26,780 nt of DNA, from NCBI GenBank assembly GCA_017935525.1, contig JAGBHJ010000027.1:1-26780 (forward strand), written 5' to 3'. The notes beneath the pieces are model-generated. The model ran no database searches, was not told where the DNA came from, and saw only the letters and a program-made list of their open reading frames with translations. Source of the DNA: Clostridia bacterium. GTDB taxonomy: Bacteria; Bacillota; Clostridia; HGM11327. The translations under genes and the position numbers were made by a program. Below are positions 7,843-16,198 of the stretch, in pieces (position 1 is the stretch's first letter; every line of letters begins with the position of its first letter).

Positions 7843-9216
7843 TTATCTTGCTCTTTCCACCAGCCACTCCGCCGCCTCACGGAGGTTTCTTGCTGCGCAG
7901 ATCTCAAGGTCGTCCTCAAAATCCTTTGCCGCATCCATATTGTCCCTCGGGATGATTATTCTGCGGAAGCCTGTCTTTGCCGCCTCGGAAATTCTCTTTT
8001 CTGCAAATGATACGCCCCTTATCTCCCCCGCAAGGCCAACCTCGCCAAATACGCAAGTCCCCTTTGGCATCACTATGTTCCTTGCGGACGAATACACCGC
8101 CAACGCCGCCGCCAAGTCAATGGCAGGCTCGGATATCCTCAAGCCACCTGCAATATTGAGAAAAATGTCCTTGCTGAGTATGTCCATGCCCAGTCTGTTC
8201 TGCAGCACTGCGCACAAAAGGGATATCTTGTTGTAATCCATACCGCCAACAACGCATTTGGGTCTGCCCTCGTATGCGTTGGACGATACCAGCGCCTGCA
8301 CCTCCACCAGCACGGGCATGGTGCCGTTCATGGACGCCACCACCACCGAGCCCGGCACGTCAAAGCTCTGCTTGGACACAAACAGCTCCGATGGATTATA
8401 TATTTCCGTCAAGCCGTTTTGCCCCATCTCAAATATAGCGATCTCGTTTGTAGGGCCAAACCTGTTCTTTACCGCACGGAGAATTCTGAAGGAATGGTCG
8501 TCATTGCCCTCAAAATACAGCACAGTATCCACCATGTGCTCCAGAATTTTTGGTCCTGCAATGGCACCTTCCTTTGTAACGTGGCCCACCACCAGCACGG
8601 GGATGCCCTCCTTCTTTGCCAGCGCCATAAACGACGCCGTTGCCTCCCTCACCTGCGCAATACTGCCCGAAACAGAGGATATCTCCTTTTTGTTCATGGT
8701 CTGTATGGAGTCCACTATCAAAAAGTCGGGGCGTTCATCCAAGGTCCTGCCTATAACGGAGTCCATATCCGTTTCCGCATAGAGGAAAATATTATCCGTT
8801 GCGATCCTGAGTCTTTCCGCCCTCAGCTTTATCTGGCTCATAGACTCCTCTCCGGACACATAAAGCACCTTTTTGTTGCCCTCGCAAAGGTATTTGCTTA
8901 TCTGGAGCATCAACGTGGACTTGCCGATACCGGGGTCACCGCCGATCAACACCAGCGACCCCTCCACCAAGCCTCCGCCCAGCACTCTGTCCAGCTCACT
9001 CATACCCGTCTTAAAGCGGATGGAGCTGTCCGTTGTAACCTCGCTGAGGCGCACAGCCTTGCCCGCGGCAGATGATGCCGCCTTTTGGGGCTCCTGCTGA
9101 AGCTCCTTTACGTCAAAGCTGTCCCAAGTTGAGCATGAGGGGCATTTGCCTATCCATTTTGACGTCATGTACCCGCATTCGCGGCAGACGTATGCCTTTG
9201 TATTCTTGTTAGCCAT
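7843..9216 (-). CDS. radA: DNA repair protein RadA (Sms)
   Basis: RadA is a RecA-like ATPase that helps branch migration and processing of recombination intermediates. The 457-residue protein has the full family architecture. It has an N-terminal C4 zinc finger (CRECGYMTSKWIGKCPSC), a RecA-type core with Walker A GGDPGIGKST at about residues 92-101 and the RadA-specific KNRFG motif (RAVKNRFGPTNEIAIFEM). It ends in a Lon-protease-like domain (FGEVGLAGEIRGVSFAEKRI) without an obvious protease active site. ATG 9216 has AAAGG about 9 nt upstream and lies 2 nt after the clpC stop. It is co-transcribed from the CtsR-controlled promoter, as in Bacillus. No defect was seen. Confidence 0.96.
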   Translation of the reverse strand: MANKNTKAYVCRECGYMTSKWIGKCPSCSTWDSFDVKELQQEPQKAASSAAGKAVRLSEVTTDSSIRFKTGMSELDRVLGGGLVEGSLVLIGGDPGIGKSTLMLQISKYLCEGNKKVLYVSGEESMSQIKLRAERLRIATDNIFLYAETDMDSVIGRTLDERPDFLIVDSIQTMNKKEISSVSGSIAQVREATASFMALAKKEGIPVLVVGHVTKEGAIAGPKILEHMVDTVLYFEGNDDHSFRILRAVKNRFGPTNEIAIFEMGQNGLTEIYNPSELFVSKQSFDVPGSVVVASMNGTMPVLVEVQALVSSNAYEGRPKCVVGGMDYNKISLLCAVLQNRLGMDILSKDIFLNIAGGLRISEPAIDLAAALAVYSSARNIVMPKGTCVFGEVGLAGEIRGVSFAEKRISEAAKTGFRRIIIPRDNMDAAKDFEDDLEICAARNLREAAEWLVERAR

Positions 9217-9218
9217 AA

Positions 9219-11681
9219 TTACAGCCTTTCCACGCTTGCGGTGATCAGTATATTCTCATGCACAGTAAAGTCGTCCTCCGCCCAATCAAGAACGTACTCA
9301 CTCTTTCGTGCGTTGTTGTTTGCCAGTATGCACTCGGAAAGCTTATCCTCCACAGTCTTCTGGATAAGTCTCTTAAGAGGTCTTGCTCCGTAGACTGGGT
9401 CATATCCCTTTTCCGCCAGCATATTTCTTGCCATAGGCGTTGCCGTTACCGTTATTCCCTTTTCCCCGATGCGGTCAAAGGTATTCTTCAGCATTATATC
9501 CACAATGTTGAGCATATCCTCCCTGCCAAGCTTGGAGAATGTGATGATGTCGTCCAGTCTGTTTATAAACTCGGGGCGGAATATCCTCTTTATCTCCTGG
9601 TCAATAAGCTCCTTCATCGCCTCGTGGTCGTTCTTTTGAGTTTCTCCGCTTGCAAAGCCCATTGTATTCTGCTTTTTAACAAGGGATGCACCCGCATTGC
9701 TTGTTAGCACTATAACGGTGTTGCGGAAGTTGACCGTCCTGCCCTGTGAATCCGTCAGTCTGCCGTCGTCCAACAGCTGAAGCATTATGTTAAACACGTC
9801 GGGATGCGCCTTTTCCACCTCGTCAAACAGCAACACGGACTAGGGCTTTCTCCTTACTCTCTCCGTCCACTGACCGCCCTCGTCGTAACCGATGTATCCC
9901 GGAGGCGAGCCGATCAGCTTGGAGACGGAGTGCAGCTCCATGTATTCGCTCATGTCTATTCTGATGAGCGCATCCTCATCCCCAAACAAAGCCTCTGCCA
10001 ACGCCTTACAAAGCTCCGTCTTGCCCACGCCCGTGGGACCAACAAACAAAACCGTACCGATGGGTCTTCTGGGGTCTGCAATACCCGCACGGGATCTTCT
10101 TATTGCAGCGGAAATTGCGTGTACCGCCTCATGCTGACCCACCACTCTCTGATGGAGCACGTCCTCCATCTTCAAAAGCTTCTGCTTTTCGTCCTCGCTT
10201 ATCCTTGCAACGGGGATACCCGTCATAAACGACACCACTCCCGCAATGCTTTCGGGGGTAACTGCCAACCTTTCGGAATACAGCTCCTGCTGCCATTTTT
10301 GCATTTCGGACTCCATCTGCTCCTTGATGCTTCTCTCCTTGTCACGGCAGATAGCGGCAGTCTCAAAATCCTGGCGAGCAACTGCGTCCTTTTTCTCGTT
10401 GCCAATCTCCTCCAGCTGATCCTCCAGCCACTTTAATGACGGCGGCTCTCTGTGGACAGAAAGCCTTACTCTTGATGACGCCTCGTCAATAACGTCTATC
10501 GCCTTGTCGGGCATATATCTGTCCGCTATATATCTTTCCGCAAGGGACACCGCCGTGTGGATAGCCTCGTCGGATATTTCTACCCCGTGGTATTCCTCGT
10601 AGCTCTTGCGCAGGCCCTTTAATATCTCCACGGTCTCGTCAAACGACGGCTCGTTTATCATCACGGGCTGAAAGCGTCTTTCCAGCGCGGAGTCCTTCTC
10701 TATGCTTCGCTTGTACTCTCTGGTGGTGGTAGCGCCTATCACCTGGATGGTACCCCCTGCCAGGGCGGGCTTTAATATATTTGCCGCATCCATTGAGCCC
10801 TCTGCTCCGCCTGCGCCCACTATCGTGTGTATCTCATCAACAAAAAGCAGTACCTTGGGATTTTTTCTGACCTCGTCAACCAGCTTATACAGCCTTTCCT
10901 CAAACTCTCCCCTGTACTTTGCTCCCGCTACAAGGGCGCCCATCTCCAGCGAAAGTATATCCTTTTCTTTCATTATATCGGGTACGTTGCCCGATGCTAT
11001 CCTCTGGGCAATTCCCTCTGCAATAACGGTCTTGCCCACACCGGGCTCGCCTATCAGCACGGGATTGTTCTTTGTTCTGCGGCAAAGTATCTGCAGGACT
11101 CTGTCTATCTCCTTTTCCCTGCCTATAACGGGGTCAAACTCCCCTGCCCTCGCCTTTGCAGTAAGGTTTTTGGTGTACCTTTGCAGCATGGAGGTATAAT
11201 GTTCCTCCTTTTTTGCCTCGGGTTTTGGCATCTCCACCGCCTTTTCCTTTGTAAAAAGGTCCTCAAAGGTCTTCAGCATTCCGTCGGCATCAATTCCGCA
11301 GGCAACTATGCTCTGTCTGCCCTTGCAATCCTTGTCACGCAAAAGCTCCATGGCAATGTGCTCCGTATTTATCGTGCCGTTTTCCTCCTGCTTGGCAATA
11401 TTGGCGCATCTCTGGAAAAGCGCCTTTGCCTTTGCGGTATATGATATTATATTTGTATAAGTAACCTCCGTATCCTTTACCAGCTCTGCTACTGCCGCCC
11501 TTGCCTTTTCCAGCGTCAGCCCCAGCTCGTTGAATACAAAGCACACGTCGGACTCCTCATGCAGAAGTCCCAACAGCAAATGCTCCGTTCCGACAAAGTT
11601 CTGCTTTAATACCCTCGCTTCCTCCGCCGCAAGGTCCAGCACCTTTTTTGCATTGTCGGACATATTATTGAATATTTCCAT
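9219..11681 (-). pseudogene. clpC: ATP-dependent Clp protease ATPase subunit ClpC, interrupted by an in-frame TAG
   Basis: ClpC is the AAA+ unfoldase that feeds ClpP and is targeted by McsB in Bacillus. The sequence shows two N-terminal Clp repeats (about 1-145), D1 with Walker A GEPGVGKT (about 211-218) and Walker B LLFVDEIH. A middle domain with a UVR-like segment (ARQDFETAAICRDKERSIKEQ) follows, then D2 with Walker A GPTGVGKT (about 548-555). After VRRKP the frame meets TAG (9842-9840), exactly where ClpC proteins usually have Tyr in KPYSVxLLFDE. The same frame then continues perfectly: SVLLFDEVEKAHPDVFN, the sensor Asn (LTSNAGA), the Arg finger (RPEFINRLDD) and GARPLKR, to the stop at 9219. 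So one base separates two open pieces, 9840-11690 and 9219-9839. As read, the product lacks the D2 Walker B and C-terminus. ATG 11681 is preferred over 11690 because AAAGG lies 9 nt before it. Confidence 0.93.
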
Positions 11682-11700
11682 ATAGCTCATCCTTTCATTA

Positions 11701-12729
11701 TTAAAGCATCGACCTTAACACGGGAGCAAATTCCTCCCGCATTATTCTCGCCCGCACGTAATCCTCGCTCTCCTCGGGGTCAATGCCGTTACGTGCCATG
11801 TATTTTTTGATATAAAAGCTTTGTCCCATGCTCATATATCTGTCTATATCCTCAAGCTCCATATCCAGCTCGCCAAGCTCCACACCCATCCTTATGTGGG
11901 AAACGGACATCATAAAGTCGTGATAATTAAGTATTCTCGCCGTGGCAAGCACTCCCAAGCCCCTCCACACCTGGTCACGCACGTTTTGCGTCTGTGTGGC
12001 AATAAGCTTTGACCGCAACTCCTCCTCTGCATCGATTATCAGCTTGACTCCGTCCTTTACCTTGGCGATTATCTCCTCCTCGGTGACGCCAAGTGTAAAA
12101 GCATTCATTATATAGTACATTTTGCCAGACACCCTGTTTTTGTCCCTGCAAAACGGGCGGAGTATCAGCCCCATGTCCTTCAGCTTTGTCATAAGGGATA
12201 TAAACGCAGGCAGATTGTTGGGCTGCTCCAACGCTGTCAGATGCATCAGCACCGCTATTTTTAAGCCCGTGCCGCAACACAACGGGTTTGCCGTCAAAAA
12301 TCCGCTTTTGTCGTTGGCTGCAAAGGGAATTCTTCTGGAAAGTCCGTTCACCACTGCGCAGGCGCTGTTGTACGCAGAGTCAATGTCCAGCCCCGAGCGC
12401 ATACCCTCAACTATAATATGCTCGCCCTCGTTGGTAAGTATCTGGGATCTGCCGTCGGGGGAAATTATTGCCGCCTTTTTTATGCCGTTATTGACGGCTT
12501 TGTCCTCGGGCATATCCTGCCAATATATTTCATCGTGATCCTTGCCCTCCTTAAGGTAGGTCTTTGTGTATTTTTCCTCACCCCAAAGAGCGTCCGCCAC
12601 CTGCTCCACGTTTCTGTTTACGTCGTCGGCGTCGTCCTCGCTTATTTTTCCTGCAAAGGGCACGCCCTCGACGTTACGGAAAAACCTTACGTAGGTGGAG
12701 ACTGCAAATCTGTACTGCTCCGCACTCAT
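11701..12729 (-). CDS. mcsB: McsB-like protein (phosphagen-kinase fold), catalytic signature missing
   Basis: McsB of Bacillus phosphorylates arginines on proteins, marking them for ClpCP and inactivating CtsR. This 342-residue protein sits in the mcsB position (ctsR-mcsA-mcsB-clpC) and has recognisable McsB blocks: SGFLTANPLCCGTGLKIAVLM, LKDMGLILRPF, AFTLGVTEEEI and a C-terminal helical part like the pArg-binding domain. However, the phosphagen-kinase signature C-P-[ST]-N-x-G-T reads NPLCCGT (148-154). The SSRIRLARN nucleotide-binding stretch reads STYVRFFRN (11-19), and NEEDHIR reads NEGEHII (100-106), losing the Arg. The position expected for the second catalytic Glu is in FCRDKNRVSGK, without a clear match. 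ATG 12729 has AGGAGG 7 nt upstream. It overlaps the in-frame end of the mcsA homology by 4 nt. It may be a non-catalytic adaptor; homology is firm, activity doubtful. Confidence 0.85.
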   Translation of the reverse strand: MSAEQYRFAVSTYVRFFRNVEGVPFAGKISEDDADDVNRNVEQVADALWGEEKYTKTYLKEGKDHDEIYWQDMPEDKAVNNGIKKAAIISPDGRSQILTNEGEHIIVEGMRSGLDIDSAYNSACAVVNGLSRRIPFAANDKSGFLTANPLCCGTGLKIAVLMHLTALEQPNNLPAFISLMTKLKDMGLILRPFCRDKNRVSGKMYYIMNAFTLGVTEEEIIAKVKDGVKLIIDAEEELRSKLIATQTQNVRDQVWRGLGVLATARILNYHDFMMSVSHIRMGVELGELDMELEDIDRYMSMGQSFYIKKYMARNGIDPEESEDYVRARIMREEFAPVLRSML

Positions 12730-12801
12730 TCCTCCACCTCCTCGGCAGGTAAACTGCTCTCCTTTAGCCTTGCGATCTGATCCCTCAGCCTTGCCGCCTC
12801 C

Positions 12802-13224
12802 TCATAATCCTCCGCCAATGGCTTTTTTCTGCTTCAGCTGCAGCTTCAGCACTTGGCTTTGGATGTTTTGCGGCTGCTCCTCCTTTGACGGCGTTGTAAG
12901 GTGCAGTATCTTATCCAGCTGACTGCCGAACGCCTCGTAGCACTCTCCGCAGCCCAGCATACCCGTCTTCACAAAATCCTTGTAGGTGGTACCACAACCG
13001 CTGCAGGTAATATCGGGCATTGACGCCTCTATCTTTGCCAGCCTTTCGTCGCTTGCCTGTTTTATCTCGCCCATCAGCTTAAGAATGGTCTCCGAAGACG
13101 GCTTTTCCCTCAGCTTGTGCAGCTGGGCGCATTCCTCGCAGATGTACTGCTGCTTTCTTGTTCCGTTTATATCAATATTTATACACACCGTGGCTATCCT
13201 TTTGCCACACAATTGGCACATCAT
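12802..13224 (-). CDS. mcsA: McsA-like zinc-finger protein, C-terminal UVR motif frameshifted
   Basis: McsA is the zinc-binding activator and partner of McsB and CtsR. The N-terminal part has four Cys pairs in the McsA pattern: CQLC, CEEC, CSGC and CGEC. The open frame ends with KQKKAIGGGL at a TGA (12804-12802). In the next frame the normal C-terminal UvrB/UvrC motif follows at once (LAEDYEEAARLRDQIARLKE), ending at TGA 12728-12726, which overlaps the mcsB ATG as ATGA. Removing one A from the AAAAAA run at about 12823-12828 would restore a continuous protein ending QKKPLAEDYEEAARLRDQI. So the gene is either recently frameshifted or a base-call error. The start chosen is ATG 13224, with AAGGAG 8 nt upstream overlapping the ctsR stop; ATG 13230 is also possible but only 2 nt from that site. 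Confidence 0.88.
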   Translation of the reverse strand: MMCQLCGKRIATVCINIDINGTRKQQYICEECAQLHKLREKPSSETILKLMGEIKQASDERLAKIEASMPDITCSGCGTTYKDFVKTGMLGCGECYEAFGSQLDKILHLTTPSKEEQPQNIQSQVLKLQLKQKKAIGGGL

Positions 13225-13236
13225 ATCCATCACTCC

Positions 13237-13686
13237 TTATTCCATCAACGTGCTTATCATGGACTTCAACAGCGCCGCCCTGTTTTGCGGTGCCGCCTCG
13301 GGCGCCATCAGAGGGCAGTCCTTTACCGCGCGGGCTATCAACAGCGCCTCCCGCTGGGTCACAATGCCTCTTTCCATAAGCCCCGTTACCGTCTGCATGG
13401 CTTGCGCCTCGCTTATGGCATCGCCTATACTATTTATAATATGCAGTATATACTCGTTTCTTGTCATATCCACGCTGGTTATCCTGATATATCCTCCCCC
13501 GCCCTTTCTGCTGGTGACGATATACCCCTTATTTGTATTGAACCTTGTGGCAAGCACGTAATTGATCTGGGACGGCGCACAGTTAAACTTTACCGCCAGC
13601 TCGTTGCGCTTCAGCTCCAGCTCGCCGTTTTGCTGGGATATCAGCTCCTTCAAAAACAGCTCTATCACATCGCTTGTATTATGCAT
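13237..13686 (-). CDS. ctsR: Transcriptional repressor CtsR
   Basis: CtsR is the class III heat-shock repressor of clp genes. The 149-residue protein has the N-terminal DNA-binding domain (MHNTSDVIELFLKELI, then NELAVKFNCAPSQINYVLATRF). It also has the winged-helix tetraglycine loop (RKGGGGYIRI) that senses heat in Bacillus. The C-terminal four-helix dimerisation domain with VTQREALLIARAV matches the family. ATG 13686 is chosen because it gives the canonical N-terminus and has AAAGGAG 8 nt upstream; an in-frame ATG at 13752 would lie over the promoter. It leads the operon ctsR-mcsA-mcsB-clpC-radA-phosphoesterase. A perfect CtsR operator just upstream implies autoregulation. No defect seen in this gene. 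Confidence 0.96.
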   Translation of the reverse strand: MHNTSDVIELFLKELISQQNGELELKRNELAVKFNCAPSQINYVLATRFNTNKGYIVTSRKGGGGYIRITSVDMTRNEYILHIINSIGDAISEAQAMQTVTGLMERGIVTQREALLIARAVKDCPLMAPEAAPQNRAALLKSMISTLME

Positions 13687-13704
13687 CACTGTCACTCCTT
13701 TGTT

Positions 13705-13721
13705 TTTGACTTTCTTTGACT
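13705..13721 (-). promoter_or_regulatory. CtsR operator
   Basis: The minus strand reads AGTCAAAGAAAGTCAAA, a full match to the direct-repeat CtsR box RGTCAAANANRGTCAAA known from Bacillus. It lies between the -10 box and the ctsR ribosome site, over the expected transcription start, so bound CtsR should block initiation. Confidence 0.93.
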
Positions 13722-13723
13722 TT

Positions 13724-13752
13724 ATTATACTATATAATTCGACTTTTTGCAA
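13724..13752 (-). promoter_or_regulatory. Sigma-A promoter of the ctsR operon
   Basis: TTGCAA (13752-13747), a 17-nt spacer and TATAAT (13729-13724) on the minus strand. Spacing is ideal and the CtsR operator follows directly downstream. Confidence 0.88.
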
Positions 13753-13826
13753 CTGTTATTTATCCCCAAATGCAAAAATGTTAAAATAAATTCATTTTTT
13801 CTTCACAAAAACCAATATCTTCCCCA

Positions 13827-13855
13827 TTGACAAATTGCAATATAAATAGTATAAT
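13827..13855 (+). promoter_or_regulatory. Consensus sigma-A promoter of the CofE-like gene
   Basis: TTGACA (13827-13832), 17 nt, TATAAT (13850-13855): a perfect consensus. It diverges from the ctsR promoter, with 74 nt between the two -35 boxes. Confidence 0.92.
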
Positions 13856-13861
13856 ATACAT

Positions 13862-13969
13862 GTATGGAAATTGGGTCTTCAGGCGCATTTTCTAACCCAT
13901 CAACTTACTTTTTCAGAAGGTAAGCATCCCTTGCAATGCATGGGGTGCCAAAAATATTTTTTACTACAA
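13862..13969 (+). other. Structured 5' leader of the CofE-like gene (candidate cis-regulatory RNA)
   Basis: From the predicted start near 13862 to the gene there are about 124 untranslated bases. Three consecutive stems can be drawn: TGGGT (13872-13876) with ACCCA (13895-13899); CTTAC (13904-13908) with GTAAG (13920-13924); and GCATCCC (13924-13930) with GGGGTGC (13942-13948, one G-U pair). A run rich in A and T, including TTTTTT, follows. I cannot match this to a riboswitch family that I know. Regulation is inference from length and pairing. Confidence 0.45.
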
Positions 13970-13985
13970 AAGGAGATTCATCTAT

Positions 13986-15170
13986 ATGGCTGGTACTATA
14001 TCAAGAGGAATCAAAGCACCCATTATCAAAAAGGGTGATGACATTGTTAAGATCGTGGCTGACTCTGTTGAGCAGGCGATGAAGGAAGACGGCTTCTCCC
14101 TTAAGGATAGGGACATTGTTGCTGTTACAGAGGCTGTTGTTGCTCGTGCTGACGGCAACTACGCATCTGTTGACGACATCGCGGCTGACGTAAAGGCAAA
14201 ATTCGGCGATGAGCCTGTGGGCGTTGTTTTCCCCATCCTCAGCCGTAACCGTTTTGCCATCTGCCTCAAGGGCATTGCAAGAGGTGCAAAGAAGATCGTT
14301 CTGATGTTCGGCTACCCCTCCGACGAGGTTGGCAACCACCTTTTTGACGCTGACCTGCTGGACGATTGTGACATCAACCCCTACACAGACGTGCTGTCCC
14401 TGGAGCAGTACCGCAACGCATTCGGCTTTGCAAAGCATCCCTTTACAGGTGTTGACTACGTTGAGTATTATTCCGAAATCATCACGGCAGAGGATTGCGA
14501 GCTTGAGGTAATCTTTGCCAACAAGCCCGAGGCGATCGTTCCTTACACAAAGAACGTCATTTGCTGCGACACTCACACAAGACTCAGAACACAAAAGAAG
14601 ATCATCAAAAACGGCGGCACAAAGGTGCTCACGCTGTGCGACCTTTTGGCAGAGCCTGTAAACGGCAGCGGCTTCCAGCCCGACTACGGTCTTTTGGGCT
14701 CCAACAAGGCAACGGAGGAAACAGTTAAGCTCTTCCCCAAGAACGCTCAGGAGGTGGCAAACGCCATCAGCAAGGAGCTTTCCGCAAGAACAGGCGCAAA
14801 CATTGAGGCTCTGGTTTACGGCGACGGCGCATTTAAGGATCCCGTTGGTAAGATCTGGGAGCTGGCTGACCCCGTGGTTGGCGTAGGCTACACGGACGGT
14901 CTTATCGGCTTGCCCAACGAGCTTAAGCTGAAGTTCCTGGCAGATAACGACTTTGCAGACCTTTCCGGTGAGGCTCTCCGCAAGGCTATCGTGCAGAAGA
15001 TATCGGAAAAGGAAGGCAACCTTAAGGGTACAATGGTGTCCGAGGGCACAACACCCAGAAGGCTTACCGACCTTATCGGCTCTCTGTGTGACCTTACCTC
15101 CGGCAGTGGTGACAAGGGCACACCCATTATCGTAGTGCAGAATTACTTCAACAACTACGCAAACGACTGA
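13986..15170 (+). CDS. CofE-like protein (coenzyme F420-0:L-glutamate ligase family)
   Basis: The 394-residue protein resembles the CofE family, whose known members add glutamate to coenzyme F420-0 using GTP. Family-like parts are the N-terminal SRGIKAPIIKKGDDIVKIV, then IVAVTEAVVARADGNY, the DTHTRLRTQKK region and the C-terminal EGTTPRRLTDLIGSLCDLTSG. ATG 13986 has AAGGAG 10 nt upstream. It is the only confident complete gene on the plus strand, with its own consensus promoter and tandem terminators. Many clostridia carry such homologues without making F420, and nothing else in this window belongs to F420 synthesis, so the true acceptor is unknown. It may act on another cofactor or amino acid. 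Family assignment is good, reaction unproven. Confidence 0.8.
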   Translation: MAGTISRGIKAPIIKKGDDIVKIVADSVEQAMKEDGFSLKDRDIVAVTEAVVARADGNYASVDDIAADVKAKFGDEPVGVVFPILSRNRFAICLKGIARGAKKIVLMFGYPSDEVGNHLFDADLLDDCDINPYTDVLSLEQYRNAFGFAKHPFTGVDYVEYYSEIITAEDCELEVIFANKPEAIVPYTKNVICCDTHTRLRTQKKIIKNGGTKVLTLCDLLAEPVNGSGFQPDYGLLGSNKATEETVKLFPKNAQEVANAISKELSARTGANIEALVYGDGAFKDPVGKIWELADPVVGVGYTDGLIGLPNELKLKFLADNDFADLSGEALRKAIVQKISEKEGNLKGTMVSEGTTPRRLTDLIGSLCDLTSGSGDKGTPIIVVQNYFNNYAND

Positions 15171-15185
15171 TAAAAGAAAATCAAC

Positions 15186-15221
15186 CCCGTCGACGAGGCA
15201 ATCTCATCGGCCGGGCTTTTT
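15186..15221 (+). terminator. First terminator after the CofE-like gene
   Basis: CCCGTCGACGAG pairs imperfectly with CTCATCGGCCGGG (one bulge, two mismatches, 5-nt loop), followed by CTTTTT. It starts 15 nt after the stop. Confidence 0.7.
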
Positions 15222-15229
15222 ACGAAAAT

Positions 15230-15258
15230 GAGCCGACCCCGCAGGGTCGGCTCTGATT
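15230..15258. terminator. Shared hairpin terminator between convergent genes
   Basis: GAGCCGACCC (15230-15239), a 4-nt loop and GGGTCGGCTC (15244-15253) form a perfect 10-bp stem. TGATTTT follows on the plus strand and ATTTTC on the minus strand. It lies between the plus-strand CofE-like gene and the minus-strand lipoprotein gene and probably serves both. Confidence 0.8.
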
Positions 15259-15272
15259 TTACTATATTATTT

Positions 15273-16175
15273 TTACTTTGCTTCTACTGCAGTTCCCTTT
15301 ACCGTTGTTTCCAAAACGGAAGTTGCAAGGGAGATCGTGTTGGGGTTAAAGAGGTATGATGCAAATCCTTCCAGATTCTCAACTATTGATGAATAATTTA
15401 CGTTATCCGGTCTGGACAAAACAATGTACGCATCTTCATACAGTATATTTACAGAGTATAACTTTCCCTCAAAATCGTATGACATAGAAATATTGTCAGC
15501 AAAAGATACCGTCCAAACCTTATCTTGCTTTCCGGTCTTCAGCTGTGTCACATTTCCATTTTCATACAATGAGCTGTTATAATCGCAATAATCGTACAGG
15601 TCGTATCTATTCATTCTATCCTGGGCATATATCTTGTCATGTACATCACGCTCTGACTCAAACGCTCCAGGAACCAAATAGTATACATTCACACCAAAGC
15701 TACCATTACCTAAACCAAAGTATTCTCTGAAATAAACATATCCATTCAACTTTTTTTCAGGCATCTGATAATACCAAACATTATAGTAATTCATTGTTGA
15801 CATATCAAATAACTTATCCAAAGGAAGATCCTCTGTTCTTCCCGGTGACAAAGTTGTTCTCAACAAATCAGTTGTTTCTTCGCCCTGCTCCACAAATAAC
15901 TTATAGTCGTAATAATTACGTACCTTTAAGAAATCAAGGGTCTTATTAGCAGCAGCCAACACAACCTCCTGTGATGAAGGTCCGTTTACAATAACTGCTT
16001 CATCATCAGCATCGATAGAGCCGATTCCGCCGGTTGAAATATCACTGCTTACTATTTCGGACTCGTCCCCACCCCGGTTATTTGGCAGGTCGTTATCCGC
16101 TTGCTCCTTGCAGCCTGCAAAGGAAAGCAGCATCATCGCAGCAAGTATAGCTGCTATCCACTTTTTAATTGTCAT
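15273..16175 (-). CDS. Secreted lipoprotein of unknown function
   Basis: I do not recognise a family. The 300-residue protein begins MTIKKWIAAILAAMMLLSFAGC, a lipoprotein signal with the lipobox SFAGC, so the mature protein should be lipid-anchored at Cys22. An acidic, Gly/Asn/Ser-rich linker (residues of about 23-60) leads to a Tyr- and Asn-rich globular part with repeated aromatic stretches (YYNVWYYQMPEKKLNGYVYF) typical of beta-rich extracellular domains. The start is ATG 16175, with AGGAGG 9 nt upstream; an in-frame start 27 nt earlier would overlap the preceding gene. It follows the ricin-domain/metzincin-like gene by 23 nt and should share its transcript, so the two may work together at the cell surface. 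Codons are more AT-rich than in the housekeeping genes. Confidence 0.8.
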   Translation of the reverse strand: MTIKKWIAAILAAMMLLSFAGCKEQADNDLPNNRGGDESEIVSSDISTGGIGSIDADDEAVIVNGPSSQEVVLAAANKTLDFLKVRNYYDYKLFVEQGEETTDLLRTTLSPGRTEDLPLDKLFDMSTMNYYNVWYYQMPEKKLNGYVYFREYFGLGNGSFGVNVYYLVPGAFESERDVHDKIYAQDRMNRYDLYDYCDYNSSLYENGNVTQLKTGKQDKVWTVSFADNISMSYDFEGKLYSVNILYEDAYIVLSRPDNVNYSSIVENLEGFASYLFNPNTISLATSVLETTVKGTAVEAK

Positions 16176-16198
16176 ATTTATTATCCTCCTCTCGATAA

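Noticed and set aside
12802..12830. Programmed -1 frameshift at the mcsA A6 run
   Set aside because: The -1 frame leads to SHWRRIM and a stop; only the +1 frame restores the UVR motif, which does not fit classic -1 slippage.
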